Assembly (NCBI RefSeq): GCF_010091925.1
Contig: NZ_WVID01000029.1
Location: forward strand, 1-64,000
Source of the DNA: Nostoc sp. B(2019)
Lineage (GTDB): Bacteria; Cyanobacteriota; Cyanobacteriia; Cyanobacteriales; Nostocaceae
DNA: 64,000 nt
Reading direction: 5' to 3'
The translations under genes and the position numbers were made by a program. Positions 46,673 through 56,530 of this stretch are shown here, in pieces (the first letter of the stretch is position 1; each line of letters opens with the position of its first letter). The notes under the pieces were generated by a model. That model worked only from the letters and a program-made list of their open reading frames with translations. It did no database searches and was not told where the DNA came from.

Positions 46673-47278
46673 CTACACCGCTTCTAGTCCTCTAAAGTAT
46701 TCTCGACCTTCTGCATCTTCTGACTCAACTGTGGGTTTTAGGTAAATCACAACTCTACATCCGGGAGCACCCCCTGCTATAGTTTCTTGCAGTTCGACTT
46801 TGGCATATCCCAGATTATCAGCCGCTACAGTCCCAAAGACATTTGAAGTCATCATACACATAGCAGGACGATCAAGCACTTTCTCCCCAAATGGGCAGAC
46901 GCGATTACCAAACACAATCTTTTCATCATCCTGTTCAATAACATAAAAATCGCCTTGAATTCGTCTTTTTAAATCAACTAAGACATCAGCAACTTGTTGA
47001 GGGGAAAGATGAGAGACTATCAAGGCAGACTTATAATCTTGGTTTAGCTGTCTACCCATCCTTTCACCAACTACGCTAATAAATCCAGAGGCTTCTTCTA
47101 GACCAACTACGTCCTGCAAAGTCCCAGATAGTTCTCGAATTAATGTACGCAAGAATACATCACGTTCTAAAGGGATATTGAGAGCGTCTATTGAGTGCTT
47201 AAGCAAGTTATTAATAAATAAATTTTGAAAATGCAGTTTTTGAACTACAGTTTTAGAATTCCCTAAAATTGCTCCCAA
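46673..47278 (-). CDS. Methanogen output domain 1 (MetOD1)-like protein
   Basis: 201 residues. I recognise a MetOD1-type domain: conserved cysteines in [20 protein letters not shown], then [20 protein letters not shown] and [13 protein letters not shown]. The N-terminal part is helical ([25 protein letters not shown]), of the kind seen in these output modules, and [17 protein letters not shown] is a conserved stretch. The role of the domain is not established; cysteines could bind a cofactor or metal. The gene sits between two related histidine kinases, with gaps of 84 and 62 bases, so it may be a regulator of one or both (inference). Confidence 0.75.
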   Translation of the reverse strand: MGAILGNSKTVVQKLHFQNLFINNLLKHSIDALNIPLERDVFLRTLIRELSGTLQDVVGLEEASGFISVVGERMGRQLNQDYKSALIVSHLSPQQVADVLVDLKRRIQGDFYVIEQDDEKIVFGNRVCPFGEKVLDRPAMCMMTSNVFGTVAADNLGYAKVELQETIAGGAPGCRVVIYLKPTVESEDAEGREYFRGLEAV

Positions 47279-47340
47279 GTAACTGCTTCATATCTAACTA
47301 ATATTAATTTTTATGTAGAATTTAATGCGTGTGTCCTAAT

Positions 47341-48675
47341 CTAATGAATTGGAAGAGTAATTACAAACTCTGAACCTTGTCCTGATGCCGAATTGACCTC
47401 CAGAGTTCCTCCATGTTTGTCGACAACAATTTGACGGGCAATTGATAGTCCTAATCCCGTACCTTGACCTACTGGCTTAGTAGTGAATAAATGGTCAAAT
47501 ATTTTTTGCTGGACATCAGTTGACATCCCTACTCCATTATCTTTAATTCGGATTAAGACATAATTTTTGTCTTTAGTGAGAATAGTTTTAATCAAAAGTT
47601 GATTGGGGTTTGCCTCGATTTCAATATAGTTGCGTCCTAGATTAGACTCCTCTAAAGCATCTATGGCGTTAGCTAACAAATTCATAAATACCTGATTCAG
47701 TTGTCCGCTGAAGCATTTTACTTGTGGTAAATTATCGTAATCTCTAATTACTTGAATATCAGGGCGATCCTCAGATGCTTTTAAGCGGTGTTTGAGAATC
47801 ATAATTGTACTGTCTATGCCATCGTGAATATTGCAAGAAACCTTGCGATCGCTATCTGCTCTAGAAAATGTTCGTAGACTGGTGCTAATGTTGCGAATAC
47901 GCTGAACACCCTCTTTCATAGAAGAAATTAAGTTAGGTAAATCGGAACGCACATACTTCAGATCTATCGCTGTAATTTCCTCTTGAATTTCTAAAACTGG
48001 TTCAGGATAATGCTGTTGGTAGAGATCAATGAGGTTAATCATATCTTGGAAATATGCTGAAGCGTGACCAAGATTACCATGAATGAAACTAACTGGATTA
48101 TTAATTTCATGAGCAACCCCTGCTACTAATTGACCAAGGGCAGACATTTTTTCTTTCTGTACAAGCTGGAGTTGAGACTCTTGTAAATCTTGTAATGCTT
48201 TAGAAAGTGCCGCTGTTCTGTCTACTACTCGTTCTTCTAAAGTTTTTGTTAGGTTTCGTAATTGAAGATGGGTTTTTATCCTAGCTAGTAATTCCTTCTC
48301 ATGAAATGGTTTTGTAATGTAATCAACTGCTCCGATACTTAGACCCTCTACCTTACTATCTGTATCAGAATTTGCAGTTGTAAAAATTACGGGAATATCA
48401 CAAGTTTCTGGATTTAACTTTAACTTTTTACAGGTTTCAAATCCATCCATTCTAGGCATCATTACATCTAGCAAAATCAAATCAGGTAGTCTATATTGAA
48501 CTTGTTTAAGCGCTATTTCTCCATCAGATGCTAGAGCTACTTTAAAACCAGCATCAGTCAATATTTCCGAAATAAATTCTAGGTTCGTAGCTGTATCATC
48601 TACTATCAAAATTAAATTATCTTCTTGGATATAGGGCATTTTTATTACTTGTTTAAAACTCATGTCTTTTATCAT
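47341..48675 (-). CDS. Response-regulator/histidine-kinase hybrid (REC-HK)
   Basis: 444 residues. A receiver domain at the N-terminus (LILIVDDTATNLEFI, LILLDVMMPRMDG, FTTANSDTDSK, DYITKPFHE) is followed by a coiled coil and a kinase with GVAHEINNPVSFIHGNL, LNQVFMNLLANAIDALEES, IRIKDNGVGM and GTGLGLSIAR. The kinase half is a close paralogue of the one at 45242-46588. No membrane helix. It may begin at a later ATG (48663 or 48639), as no ribosome-binding site is decisive. It starts the leftward operon that contains the MetOD1 gene. Confidence 0.9.
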   Translation of the reverse strand: MIKDMSFKQVIKMPYIQEDNLILIVDDTATNLEFISEILTDAGFKVALASDGEIALKQVQYRLPDLILLDVMMPRMDGFETCKKLKLNPETCDIPVIFTTANSDTDSKVEGLSIGAVDYITKPFHEKELLARIKTHLQLRNLTKTLEERVVDRTAALSKALQDLQESQLQLVQKEKMSALGQLVAGVAHEINNPVSFIHGNLGHASAYFQDMINLIDLYQQHYPEPVLEIQEEITAIDLKYVRSDLPNLISSMKEGVQRIRNISTSLRTFSRADSDRKVSCNIHDGIDSTIMILKHRLKASEDRPDIQVIRDYDNLPQVKCFSGQLNQVFMNLLANAIDALEESNLGRNYIEIEANPNQLLIKTILTKDKNYVLIRIKDNGVGMSTDVQQKIFDHLFTTKPVGQGTGLGLSIARQIVVDKHGGTLEVNSASGQGSEFVITLPIH

Positions 48676-48967
48676 TAATATTTAAAAGTTTTCGGAATGA
48701 TAGTTATTTAATCATCCTTATTTCTAGTTCCAGTGGGTTAAATGGATTAAAACCCTTGATTTTACGTTAGTCCACGGAGGTGGACTTGGTTTGTGTAGTA
48801 GCGAATTCTATTCGCCTAATACTTTTCAAACATCCTCTAAGGCGACTAACTTTTGAGTACCATCAATTTGGATTAATTCGATTTCCTGCTACTTGTTCGC
48901 TATCCACCGAGCGATCGCAGCTAGATTACCGTCTGTTATCTGTAGTAAAATGCCCAGTCCTTAAATT

Positions 48968-49264
48968 CTAAGGTGTGCGTTCTTTTGCGTTCCGGCTTTG
49001 AAACCATTGGGTGAACTTTTGCAACTTTGTCGGCTGATAGAGTGGCTGAGGTGCAGTCATAAACTTTGAAAACAAGAGTTCGGGATTGTCTGACAAATCT
49101 ATAGTTCCCAGAAAATCTTGCAACCGCAACAACTTCAGACTAAAATTTTCTAAAAACCGATAAATTAAAGTGTAAATAAGATTATTAATATTGCGAAAGT
49201 CCCGAAAATGGCATCCAACTGATGTTTGAAGGTAAACAGTTAGAAAACTACCAATCTTAGCAAC
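48968..49264 (-). pseudogene. Possible remnant: open frame without start codon
   Basis: 98 codons open leftward between stops at 49265-49267 and 48968-48970. The translation has protein-like composition, e.g. FRNINNLIYTLIYRFLENFS, LKLLRLQDFLGTIDLSDNPE and KFTQWFQSRNAKERTP at the end. It lacks any ATG/GTG/TTG near its beginning, so if real it is the C-terminal end of a decayed gene. I do not recognise the family. It could also be chance. Confidence 0.35.
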
Positions 49265-49385
49265 TCACTGGTTACTTACTCTAGGTAACATGCAGTTCTG
49301 AAGACTAGTTAAGGTAGCAACACCTTAATTATGTTTAATCTAATGGGATTTAATTTTATCTTTAAGAAGCAGATAGCGAACAACA

Positions 49386-49418
49386 AGATTCCCGATTTCT
49401 TTAAGAAGTCGAGAATCT
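49386..49418. repeat. Hairpin repeat AGATTCCCGA..., second copy
   Basis: AGATTCCCGATTTCTT facing AAGAAGTCGAGAATCT with three imperfect positions. Related to 22755-22790; here it is far from any gene end. Confidence 0.6.
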
Positions 49419-49786
49419 GAGCCTTTTGATTTTCACGCAAACAAAAGTACGGAATCTAACATTATCTAGTTTTTAATACCCATGGCTATGTATTTTTAAT
49501 TCCTACGAAGATACACTGCTATGATGATTTTATTTTTATGCATAAAGTTATTATGAAGTTCTTAAGAAAATATTCTGTAATTTTGCGTATAATCAAAAAG
49601 TATCTGCTAAACCTCTCAGGCTAAGGTTTTCTTTCCTTAACGCGTCTTGCGTGGGCAAGGATTATCAACTGGGTGAAAGCGAAACACTAACTAATCTTGA
49701 GTGAGCGCTATCCCATCGCTCGCGGGATGCTTCATCTGTTCTATGAAGAAAAACGATGAATCCCAATATAATCTTCTGGAGAAGAG

Positions 49787-50242
49787 ATGTATCTGACACA
49801 TTCATTCATGAGTGATGAAAAGAAGCAAAGCTCTCAGCAGCCTTTGATTTTGGCAGTGGAAGATCATGACGATAGTCTACTGCTGATTAGTTATGCCCTT
49901 GAGTCACTTGGCTGTAGATTCATTTGTCAAGCAGACAGTTTAGCGACTGTACTGGTGGCTAAAGAATATCAGCCAGACTTGATCTTGTTGGATATTTTGT
50001 TACCAGGTCACAGTGGTATCGATGTTGTGCGTTATCTCAAGGAAGAACCCTTAACTTGTAAAATTCCAGTAATTGCAGTTACAGCTTTAGCTGGCAAGGA
50101 GGATCGAGAGCGTATTCTTAAGGCAGGCTTCAATGACTACATCAGCAAACCATATATGATCGAAGATTTAGAAGCAATGATTCGCCGTGTGCTTTGCGGG
50201 AAATTTGATTTTCACTCTGCTTTTGAGCTTTGTCAGGATTAG
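49787..50242 (+). CDS. Single-domain response regulator
   Basis: 151 residues, essentially one receiver domain. Acidic pair in LAVEDHDDSL, phosphoryl-accepting aspartate in LILLDILLPGHSG, threonine in VIAVTALAGK and lysine in DYISKPYMI. It lacks an output domain, as in CheY- or DivK-type relays. The ATG at 49787 is preferred over the one at 49808 because GGAGAAGAG abuts it. The divergent hybrid kinases to its right are likely partners. Convergent with the kinase ending at 50282. Confidence 0.9.
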   Translation: MYLTHSFMSDEKKQSSQQPLILAVEDHDDSLLLISYALESLGCRFICQADSLATVLVAKEYQPDLILLDILLPGHSGIDVVRYLKEEPLTCKIPVIAVTALAGKEDRERILKAGFNDYISKPYMIEDLEAMIRRVLCGKFDFHSAFELCQD

Positions 50243-50281
50243 TAGATCCGACAAAGATAACACTTATAGAAGACTAAGAAT

Positions 50282-51403
50282 TCAAGTGTGCTTAGGTATT
50301 TGCACAGTGAATAAACTGCCCTTACCTAGTTCAGAAGTAACTTCGATTGTTCCATCATGCGCTTCCACAATTCGGCGCGAGAGATGCAGTCCTAAGCCAC
50401 TACCTGAGCGTTTATTTCTACCTTGGCGAAATCGCTCGAAAACTGTTGCTTGGTCTTCGGGCGCGATTCCGTATCCCGTATCTTCTACCTCAATTTTTAC
50501 CGAATCTGGTTTCCCCGGAGTAGCTGATTCATAAATACGGATTGTTATACCTCCTGTATCTGTAAATTTGATGGCATTTGCGATCAAGTTGTTTAAAACC
50601 CGCCGCAGTTCTAACCGATCGCCCATGACCACACCAGCATTTTTGTCTAGTGACTCTAATTCACGAGTCTCTATTTTCAGGGTTAAACCTTTTTCACTAG
50701 TTAGAGGACTTAGTTCGCTAACAACTTCTTGAGCGATTTCCCGGAGATTGCAACTCTCATAATTTAATGTTTTTTTGCCTGCCTCGAAGCGATAGACTTC
50801 TAGCAAGGTGTTTACCATTTGCATTAAGTTTTGATTACTGCGAATCATAACTGCGATCGCCTGCTTCATTTCTGGCGAAATCTTGCAGAAGGTTTCCAAC
50901 TCAAACAAATTCAACATGCGATCGGCGGCTACCAAGGGAGTTCGCAAATCATGAGTCAGACGGGAAACAAAGTCTTCTCGTTGGCGTGCCATCTTTCGTT
51001 GTTCGTCAAGACTGTGCTTGAGACGTAGTAGCGATCGCACCCTTGCTAGTAGTTCATCAGTATCAAATGGTTTACGAATAAAATCGTCAGCACCAGCATC
51101 CAAACCTTCAACAACGCTAGATTCGTGAAAGGCAGTGATCAGCAAAATCGGAATATAAGCAAGACCAGGGTTATTACGGATGCGACGTGTTACTTCATAA
51201 CCATCCATTCCCGGCATCATTACATCTAGCAAAATCAGATCAGGTGGAGATTTTTCAACTTGTTGCAAAGCTTTTATACCATCTGAAACTAAGTCAATCT
51301 CATACCCTTCACTCTCTAGAATGGTCTGAACCAGAATGAGATTATCGCGAGTATCATCAACGGCGAGGATACGGTCTATTTGAGAATTTTCCACAACAGA
51401 CAT
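50282..51403 (-). CDS. Response-regulator/histidine-kinase hybrid (REC-HK)
   Basis: 373 residues. Receiver domain first (RILAVDDTRDNLILVQ, LILLDVMMPGMDGYEV, LLITAFHESS, DFIRKPFDTDEL), then a HisKA domain with the phosphorylated histidine in SRLTHDLRTPL, and a HATPase (LNNLIANAIKFTDTGG, VEDTGYGI, GSGLGLHLSR). No membrane helices. This type couples an upstream phosphorylation input to a kinase output. It lies 34 bases downstream of the next kinase gene on the same strand, so the two form an operon. Confidence 0.92.
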   Translation of the reverse strand: MSVVENSQIDRILAVDDTRDNLILVQTILESEGYEIDLVSDGIKALQQVEKSPPDLILLDVMMPGMDGYEVTRRIRNNPGLAYIPILLITAFHESSVVEGLDAGADDFIRKPFDTDELLARVRSLLRLKHSLDEQRKMARQREDFVSRLTHDLRTPLVAADRMLNLFELETFCKISPEMKQAIAVMIRSNQNLMQMVNTLLEVYRFEAGKKTLNYESCNLREIAQEVVSELSPLTSEKGLTLKIETRELESLDKNAGVVMGDRLELRRVLNNLIANAIKFTDTGGITIRIYESATPGKPDSVKIEVEDTGYGIAPEDQATVFERFRQGRNKRSGSGLGLHLSRRIVEAHDGTIEVTSELGKGSLFTVQIPKHT

Positions 51404-51437
51404 GACTTATCCGCTTCTTTAACTTTTTGTAATTAAT

Positions 51438-52769
51438 TTATAATTTGAGGTTGGGATATCCCATTGATGCTTTACTAAATTGAGAAGACGACTGATGAGG
51501 ATTTTTAGCGGAGCAAAAAATCTCGTTGCTATCCAAGTTTAAAGCCGGAGCATCGGCTGCTGTTGACAATGTTACTTGACGTGGCAATTCAATTCTAAAC
51601 ATTGAACCGACCCCCAATTGGCTTTCGAGAAATATTTTCCCGCTCATCATTCGCACCAACGAATCTATAATTGCCAAACCCAAACCAGTGCCAGGATATT
51701 TGCGCGTGATACTTTGATCGACTTGCCGAAATGCTTCAAAAATATGTGTGAAATCTCTGGGAGCTATACCAATGCCTGTATCTCGAACGGAAATTTCTAC
51801 TCTATTTCCAGCGAGTTCTTTAACCTCAACCCAAATACAACCAGAATCCGTGAATTTAATCGCGTTGGAGAGCAGGTTAATTAGAATCTGTCTGATACGA
51901 ACTGGGTCATTAAATAGCAAAGGATTTTGCAGGTCTGCTTGCACTAGCAAAGACAACTTTTTTGCGTCAGCTAGGGAACGCATTTCGGATACGGTGGTAT
52001 TGATGACCTTTAATACATCAAATATTTCCGGTTTGAATTCTAATCGTCCTGCCTCCAGTTTGGAAAAGTCGAGAACTTCATTGAGCAACATCAGTAGATG
52101 CTTGCCATTATTCAAAATACGCTCCACCATGTCTGTTTGCTGGTGCGTCAATTGACCAAACTTAGGACGCAATAAGATTTGTGAAAAACCAATAATCGCA
52201 TTCATTGGAGTTCTCAATTCATGAGATATGGTTGCTAAAAATTGTGATTTTAGCCGTGATGCCTCCAATAGCTTCAAGTTTTGCAGTTGAATTTGTTGTC
52301 TTTGTCTCTCTAGTTCTTGGTTCTTACGAATCAGCTGTTCATGACTTTCTCTAAGATGCTGGTTTGCTAAAGCTGCCTGCATTTCAGCACGATAAACCCG
52401 AATAGCATTTCGTAAAACCTGCGCCAAAGTTTCTGATGATACTCTGGACTTAGAGAGATAGTCTGTAGCACCGGCTTTGATCAATTGGACAGCAATTTGT
52501 TCATCTCCTTGACCAGTTAAAACTACTAAAGGAACTTTAATTTCCGAAGAACGTAGCTGTTGAATTAGGGTTAATCCATCCTGGTCTGGTAAGCGATAGT
52601 CGAGGAAAACGCAGTCATAGACAGCAGTTTTTAAGGCAGCGATCGCATTATTGCCATCACCTACCTCAGACAGTTCCATCCGAACACCTGCTTTAATCAG
52701 GGCACGACGTACTGCCATGCGGTCTACTTCGTCATCGTCTACAACCAGAATTCTCAGGGTTTGTTCCAT
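51438..52769 (-). CDS. Response-regulator/histidine-kinase hybrid (REC-HK)
   Basis: 443 residues. Receiver domain (LRILVVDDDEVDRMAV, CVFLDYRLPDQDG, VVLTGQGDE, DYLSKSRVSS) followed by a coiled coil of about 60 residues, then HisKA with SQFLATISHELRTPMNAIIG and HATPase with LINLLSNAIKFTDSG, VRDTGIGIAP and GTGLGLAIIDSLV. A short Ser-rich tail ends the protein. Receiver first and kinase second is shared by three proteins in this cluster. Ligand unknown. First gene of a leftward pair with the kinase ending at 50282. Confidence 0.92.
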   Translation of the reverse strand: MEQTLRILVVDDDEVDRMAVRRALIKAGVRMELSEVGDGNNAIAALKTAVYDCVFLDYRLPDQDGLTLIQQLRSSEIKVPLVVLTGQGDEQIAVQLIKAGATDYLSKSRVSSETLAQVLRNAIRVYRAEMQAALANQHLRESHEQLIRKNQELERQRQQIQLQNLKLLEASRLKSQFLATISHELRTPMNAIIGFSQILLRPKFGQLTHQQTDMVERILNNGKHLLMLLNEVLDFSKLEAGRLEFKPEIFDVLKVINTTVSEMRSLADAKKLSLLVQADLQNPLLFNDPVRIRQILINLLSNAIKFTDSGCIWVEVKELAGNRVEISVRDTGIGIAPRDFTHIFEAFRQVDQSITRKYPGTGLGLAIIDSLVRMMSGKIFLESQLGVGSMFRIELPRQVTLSTAADAPALNLDSNEIFCSAKNPHQSSSQFSKASMGYPNLKL

Positions 52770-53211
52770 CGGTTTTTATTTTCGCTGCCAAACATAGATT
52801 GATGTATAACATTTCTTTTTTTAGATTATCCAACTAAAGAATCTCGGATTTCGGACATCCAAAATCTGGACTTTCATTAACTAAGGTATTTTTCTAAAGA
52901 TCCTACACTTTTTTAGCACTGCTTTGATCTTAATAAAGTTAGGAAAGATCAAATTGTTGAATATAAATTAAGCAAAATTTAAGTTGTAATCTTTGACTGG
53001 GTTTTGCTCCTGGCTTGAGGTTGTGCTTACATCATGGTTATAACCAATGGCTCTAAAATAGTTACCAACTAACAAACTGAAAATGACTTATCTGCTTGGG
53101 CAGACAGAGCTAATATAAAGTAAAATAAAGTACTTTATTGAGCTTCAACACAATTGTAAATGAGTGAGCGAGCGCCCGTCCTCAGTCATTAGTGAGAGTT
53201 GCATATAAACA
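52770..53211. other. Intergenic stretch with a perfect palindrome
   Basis: 442 bases, AT rich. AATAAAGTACTTTATT at 53124-53139 is a 16-base perfect palindrome, possibly an operator. Nothing else is recognised. Confidence 0.45.
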
Positions 53212-53974
53212 TCATGTACCATAAGCTTGAGCAATTTTAGTCCTCAGATTGCTTAGACCAGGTAAATAAAAAATGTTGCATGTACTTACTTGTGAATTTG
53301 AAGTAATCGTACCTCCTTGTGTCTCAACAATTATCCTGGCGATCGCTAGCTCCCATTGGAAATAGTACAACTACTTCCCGGTAATACTCAGGAGCCATGT
53401 CTGTGTCATTTTTGACGGATAATTTTAAGTCTGCTCTATTGCTTGTAAGTGTGCTAGAATCACATCCAGTTATATAGCTAGCAACTTTATCAGCCAAAAA
53501 TACTCCCGTCACATAGGTGGCAGTAATACCAGTATTTTTTAGCTGCAATAAGACAATATCACTCACAGTAAGGCTGTTATCAGTAGTATCACGACGTTCA
53601 AAGATGAAAAGTATTACTTGCCCACTTTGATTGTTGATGGATTTAGTAGAAAAATTGATCGTTGCGGCTGTATCACAATCTGCCAAGACACTGACTTCGC
53701 AACGGATAAACTCTTCAAATGCTGGATGGGCGATCGCCCTTTGCAATTGCGCCTGAGTCTGTTTTGAAATTGTCCACCACCGAGCCTCAGCCAAGGAATA
53801 ACAGGTCGTCTCACTGCTGCTGAGTCTACCAAATTCTAACGCCGTTTGATTTATTTTAATCAGGACGCAAGTCAGTTCCATGAGTCCGATGAATCCAAAG
53901 CTTTGGTAAAAAACAGCTTGAAAGCATCGCTCACTTCTTCTTAAAGCAACTTCGACCTGTCCTAACTTATCCAT
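53212..53974 (-). pseudogene. Decayed PAS histidine kinase
   Basis: The frame from 53974 gives a PAS-like start (RRSERCFQAVFYQSFGFIGL, INQTALEFGRLSSSE, ARWWTISKQTQAQLQRAI, VILFIFERRDTT) and then loses similarity, ending at a stop at 53324. In a second frame, just before that stop, the DNA reads ELAIARIIVETQGGTITSNS and then CNIFYLPGL with a stop at 53212-53214. These are the G2-box end and last strand of a histidine-kinase ATPase domain. The phosphorylated-histidine domain and most of the ATPase are missing. So this is a PAS kinase with an internal deletion and a frameshift, unlikely to work. Confidence 0.75.
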
Positions 53975-54293
53975 TGTTGCAAGCCTTTTTCAAAGCTTTG
54001 TACAAAATAATAGAAAATAACTAATGAAACATGGTAAATGACGGCTAAATTTTGAGTAAGAGGTGGAAATTTGGCGTTCGTCTCAATATTTCATAGTTTT
54101 TGTGTAAGTATCCATATACCTTCAGCTAGATTTATGCTCTATCTAAATATAAAAAAACAGTAGATTTATTATTTCTATCGATGGATGCAAGCTTGTTAAA
54201 ATATCATCTATCTTTGGTTTGGGAAAATAAGAAGTAGCGCTTACAAAAGGTCATACTTTGAAAGATGCAAATAACGAAAGAGTGAGTGTAGCA
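53975..54293. other. Divergent intergenic region before the LuxR-type regulator
   Basis: About 320 bases, AT rich. It contains the promoter of the LuxR-type gene and possibly that of the decayed kinase. AAAAGGT lies near 54246. I see no further structure. Confidence 0.4.
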
Positions 54294-55016
54294 ATGAGTG
54301 AGATTAGCATTCTTTTGATTGAAGATCATGACTTAACAAGAATGGGACTACGAGCTGCATTACAGTCACACAGCGGATTGAAGGTGATTGGTGAAGCAGC
54401 AAATGCCACTCAGGGACTAAAACTATTAGAAACGGCTAAGCCGGATGTGGCAGTTGTAGATATTGGCTTGCCTGACATGGATGGCATTGAACTCACCCGG
54501 AAGTTTAAGCGCTACCAAGCTGAAACTGGGCAATCAACAACGAAGATTCTCATCCTCACAATGGATCATACAGAAGATGCGGTACTTGCTGCTTTTGCAG
54601 CAGGGGCAGATTCTTATTACATGAAAGAGACAAGTATCAGTAAGCTAACGGAGGCTATACAAGCAACTCACGGCGGTAACTCTTGGATTGATCCGGCAAT
54701 TGCCAATGTCGTATTACAGAAAATGCGACAAGGTTTTCCAGGAGAAACCCAATCATCTGATAAGCCGAAGACTGTCAAAATTGAAGCCCTAGCGACCGAA
54801 TACGAGCAAGTTTTGGAAACCTACCCTCTGACTCAACGAGAACTAGAAATCCTTGAGTTGATTGTAGCTGGATGTAGCAATGGGCAAATTGCTGAGAAAC
54901 TCTACATTACAGTTGGTACAGTCAAGACCCATGTTCGCAATATTCTGAACAAACTATGTGCTGATGACCGTACCCAAGCTGCTGTTCGCGCTCTGCGTTC
55001 TGGGTTAGTGGCGTAA
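54294..55016 (+). CDS. NarL/LuxR-type response regulator
   Basis: 240 residues from the ATG at 54294; a TTG at 54258 in frame would add 12 residues. Receiver domain: LLIEDHDLTRMGL, VVDIGLPDMDG (phosphorylated aspartate), ILTMDHTED and YYMKETSISK. The C-terminal LuxR-type HTH is TQRELEILELIVAGCSNGQI and GTVKTHVRNILNKL. A linker of about 45 residues separates the domains. It is a DNA-binding transcription factor and the only such output in this signalling cluster, so it may be the end of the relay with the nearby hybrid kinases (inference). Confidence 0.93.
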   Translation: MSEISILLIEDHDLTRMGLRAALQSHSGLKVIGEAANATQGLKLLETAKPDVAVVDIGLPDMDGIELTRKFKRYQAETGQSTTKILILTMDHTEDAVLAAFAAGADSYYMKETSISKLTEAIQATHGGNSWIDPAIANVVLQKMRQGFPGETQSSDKPKTVKIEALATEYEQVLETYPLTQRELEILELIVAGCSNGQIAEKLYITVGTVKTHVRNILNKLCADDRTQAAVRALRSGLVA

Positions 55017-55165
55017 TCTAGACATGTATTTAGCTTGTATTGATTGCGAATAGAGGAGTCAAGAGACAGGAGTTAGGGAATTGGGCATAGAAAAGAATAC
55101 TATGCTGGTGTTAGTGTTGGCGACACAAAGTGCAAGCCTCCGTACTTTGAATCGGAGGATTAAGC

Positions 55166-56530
55166 TTAACCCAATAGCTCCTGTAAACAACTAGCAATAC
55201 GTTGTGCTGCTCCCGGCTTCCCCATACGTTGAGTACCATTTTCGGCAATAGTTTGCAAGATGTCGGGATCTTTAAACAACGAATGTACTACCTTTGCAAC
55301 TTTTTCTGGTTGCTCGACTAAAATCAAAGATGCTCCTAAAAGGCGGCTTTGAGCTTCAGCAAAGTTAGGATTGTATTGAGGGCCATCACCGGGAATAGCG
55401 ATCGCAGGTTTTCCTAAACCAATGAATTGTTCTGTAGCTGTACCTGCCATTGCGATCGCCAAATCCCCCAAATGCAAGCAATCGTTATATGATTTTTGTG
55501 TCAGTAACAAATATGCGTTTCTTTGCTTAAATATTAAAGTATTAGGATCGGGAAGTTGGATAGGAGATTCCAAGTCAGATTGCCAACCTTGAGACTTAAC
55601 ATTTTGGGCGAGAATATTGCAATCTAAACCAGGTGCGATCGCACCTAAAAATACCACCGTACCAGAAGCATAAAACGCTGAATCTTTCTCGCGCAAACCT
55701 GCCATCAATGCAGACACCGCAATCATAATTTTCTCCCAGTTATTATATGCCTCTGGTGGACGGGAACCTGGGAGAAGAGTTACAACTAGCGGTCGAACTT
55801 TCTCTTGCTGCTGCGTATCATGACTATAAAATTTTTGGGACGAAAACGTCGGTTCTAAACCATCCATCATCGGATTACCCAAATTAAAAGCTGGAATTGG
55901 CCATTGTTTTAATATTTCCGCCGTCAGCGCATCTCTGGGAAACACCGCCTTACAACGGCGGCGACTCATCAACCAACGTTCCCAAGGATGGTAAATTGAA
56001 CCGGAAAAGTTTTCCCAACGCGCAGCTTTTGATTTTCGTGGTAATAATCCAACTTCATCACGCACGTAATATTCTGATTTCGCTGTACCGACAAAAGCGT
56101 ACTTAGCGCCACTCAAAGTTGCAAATAACAGTGGTACAATGTCTCCCACAGCTAAAATAGCTCTCTTATTACCTAATTTTTTTTGGGAACTCACCCAGCG
56201 GCGCATAGCTTTAATCTGGGTGAAAGTCAGTTGCAGCAAACCACCACGCACATCTCGCATCAATTGGCGTCCATCCATATAAACAAAGCCACCAGAAGGC
56301 ATAGTGCGTACTGAACCTATAAGTGGAATATTCAATTGTTGGTAAGCGTGTCCTTCACCCACTAGAGGTAAAGCAAAGATATCTGGTGGGTTTGGTTGTT
56401 GCTGGAGTTCCTGCAAAATGCGGACTGCAATCATATCCTCCCCATGACCATTACTCAAAACAAGCAATCGCAAACGAGAACTTGCGGCTTGGGGATGAGA
56501 AGCTGAAGATAACTGGGATAAATCACTCAT
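55166..56530 (-). CDS. Lipid-A-disaccharide synthase-related (LpxB-like) protein
   Basis: 454 residues. It has a GT-B plan: opening RLLVLSNGHGEDMIAVRILQ, then PLVGEGHAYQQLNIPLIG, SGGFVYMDGRQLMRD and a C-terminal nucleotide-sugar part with VVTLLPGSRPPEAYNNW, LAIAMAGTATEQFIGLGKPA and PGDGPQYNPNFAEAQ. I recognise a cyanobacterial family related to LpxB, distinct from the true LpxB, possibly transferring a sugar to a lipid. It is leftward and divergent from the Omp85 gene, 437 bases away. Peripheral membrane location is likely. Exact product unknown. Confidence 0.85.
   Translation of the reverse strand: MSDLSQLSSASHPQAASSRLRLLVLSNGHGEDMIAVRILQELQQQPNPPDIFALPLVGEGHAYQQLNIPLIGSVRTMPSGGFVYMDGRQLMRDVRGGLLQLTFTQIKAMRRWVSSQKKLGNKRAILAVGDIVPLLFATLSGAKYAFVGTAKSEYYVRDEVGLLPRKSKAARWENFSGSIYHPWERWLMSRRRCKAVFPRDALTAEILKQWPIPAFNLGNPMMDGLEPTFSSQKFYSHDTQQQEKVRPLVVTLLPGSRPPEAYNNWEKIMIAVSALMAGLREKDSAFYASGTVVFLGAIAPGLDCNILAQNVKSQGWQSDLESPIQLPDPNTLIFKQRNAYLLLTQKSYNDCLHLGDLAIAMAGTATEQFIGLGKPAIAIPGDGPQYNPNFAEAQSRLLGASLILVEQPEKVAKVVHSLFKDPDILQTIAENGTQRMGKPGAAQRIASCLQELLG

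Larger units (their letters stand above)
48676..49786. other. 1.1-kb intergenic region with a possible gene remnant and a repeat
   Basis: No complete gene. The stretch 48968-49264 reads as an open leftward frame without a start (separate entry). Bases 49386-49418 form a hairpin of the AAGATTCCCG family. GGAGAAGAG at 49778-49786 is the ribosome-binding site for the next gene. The rest is AT rich. Confidence 0.55.

Noticed and set aside
48780-48971. 63-codon rightward frame in the 1.1-kb gap
   Set aside because: No start signal and no family; it lies beside a more protein-like frame on the other strand.
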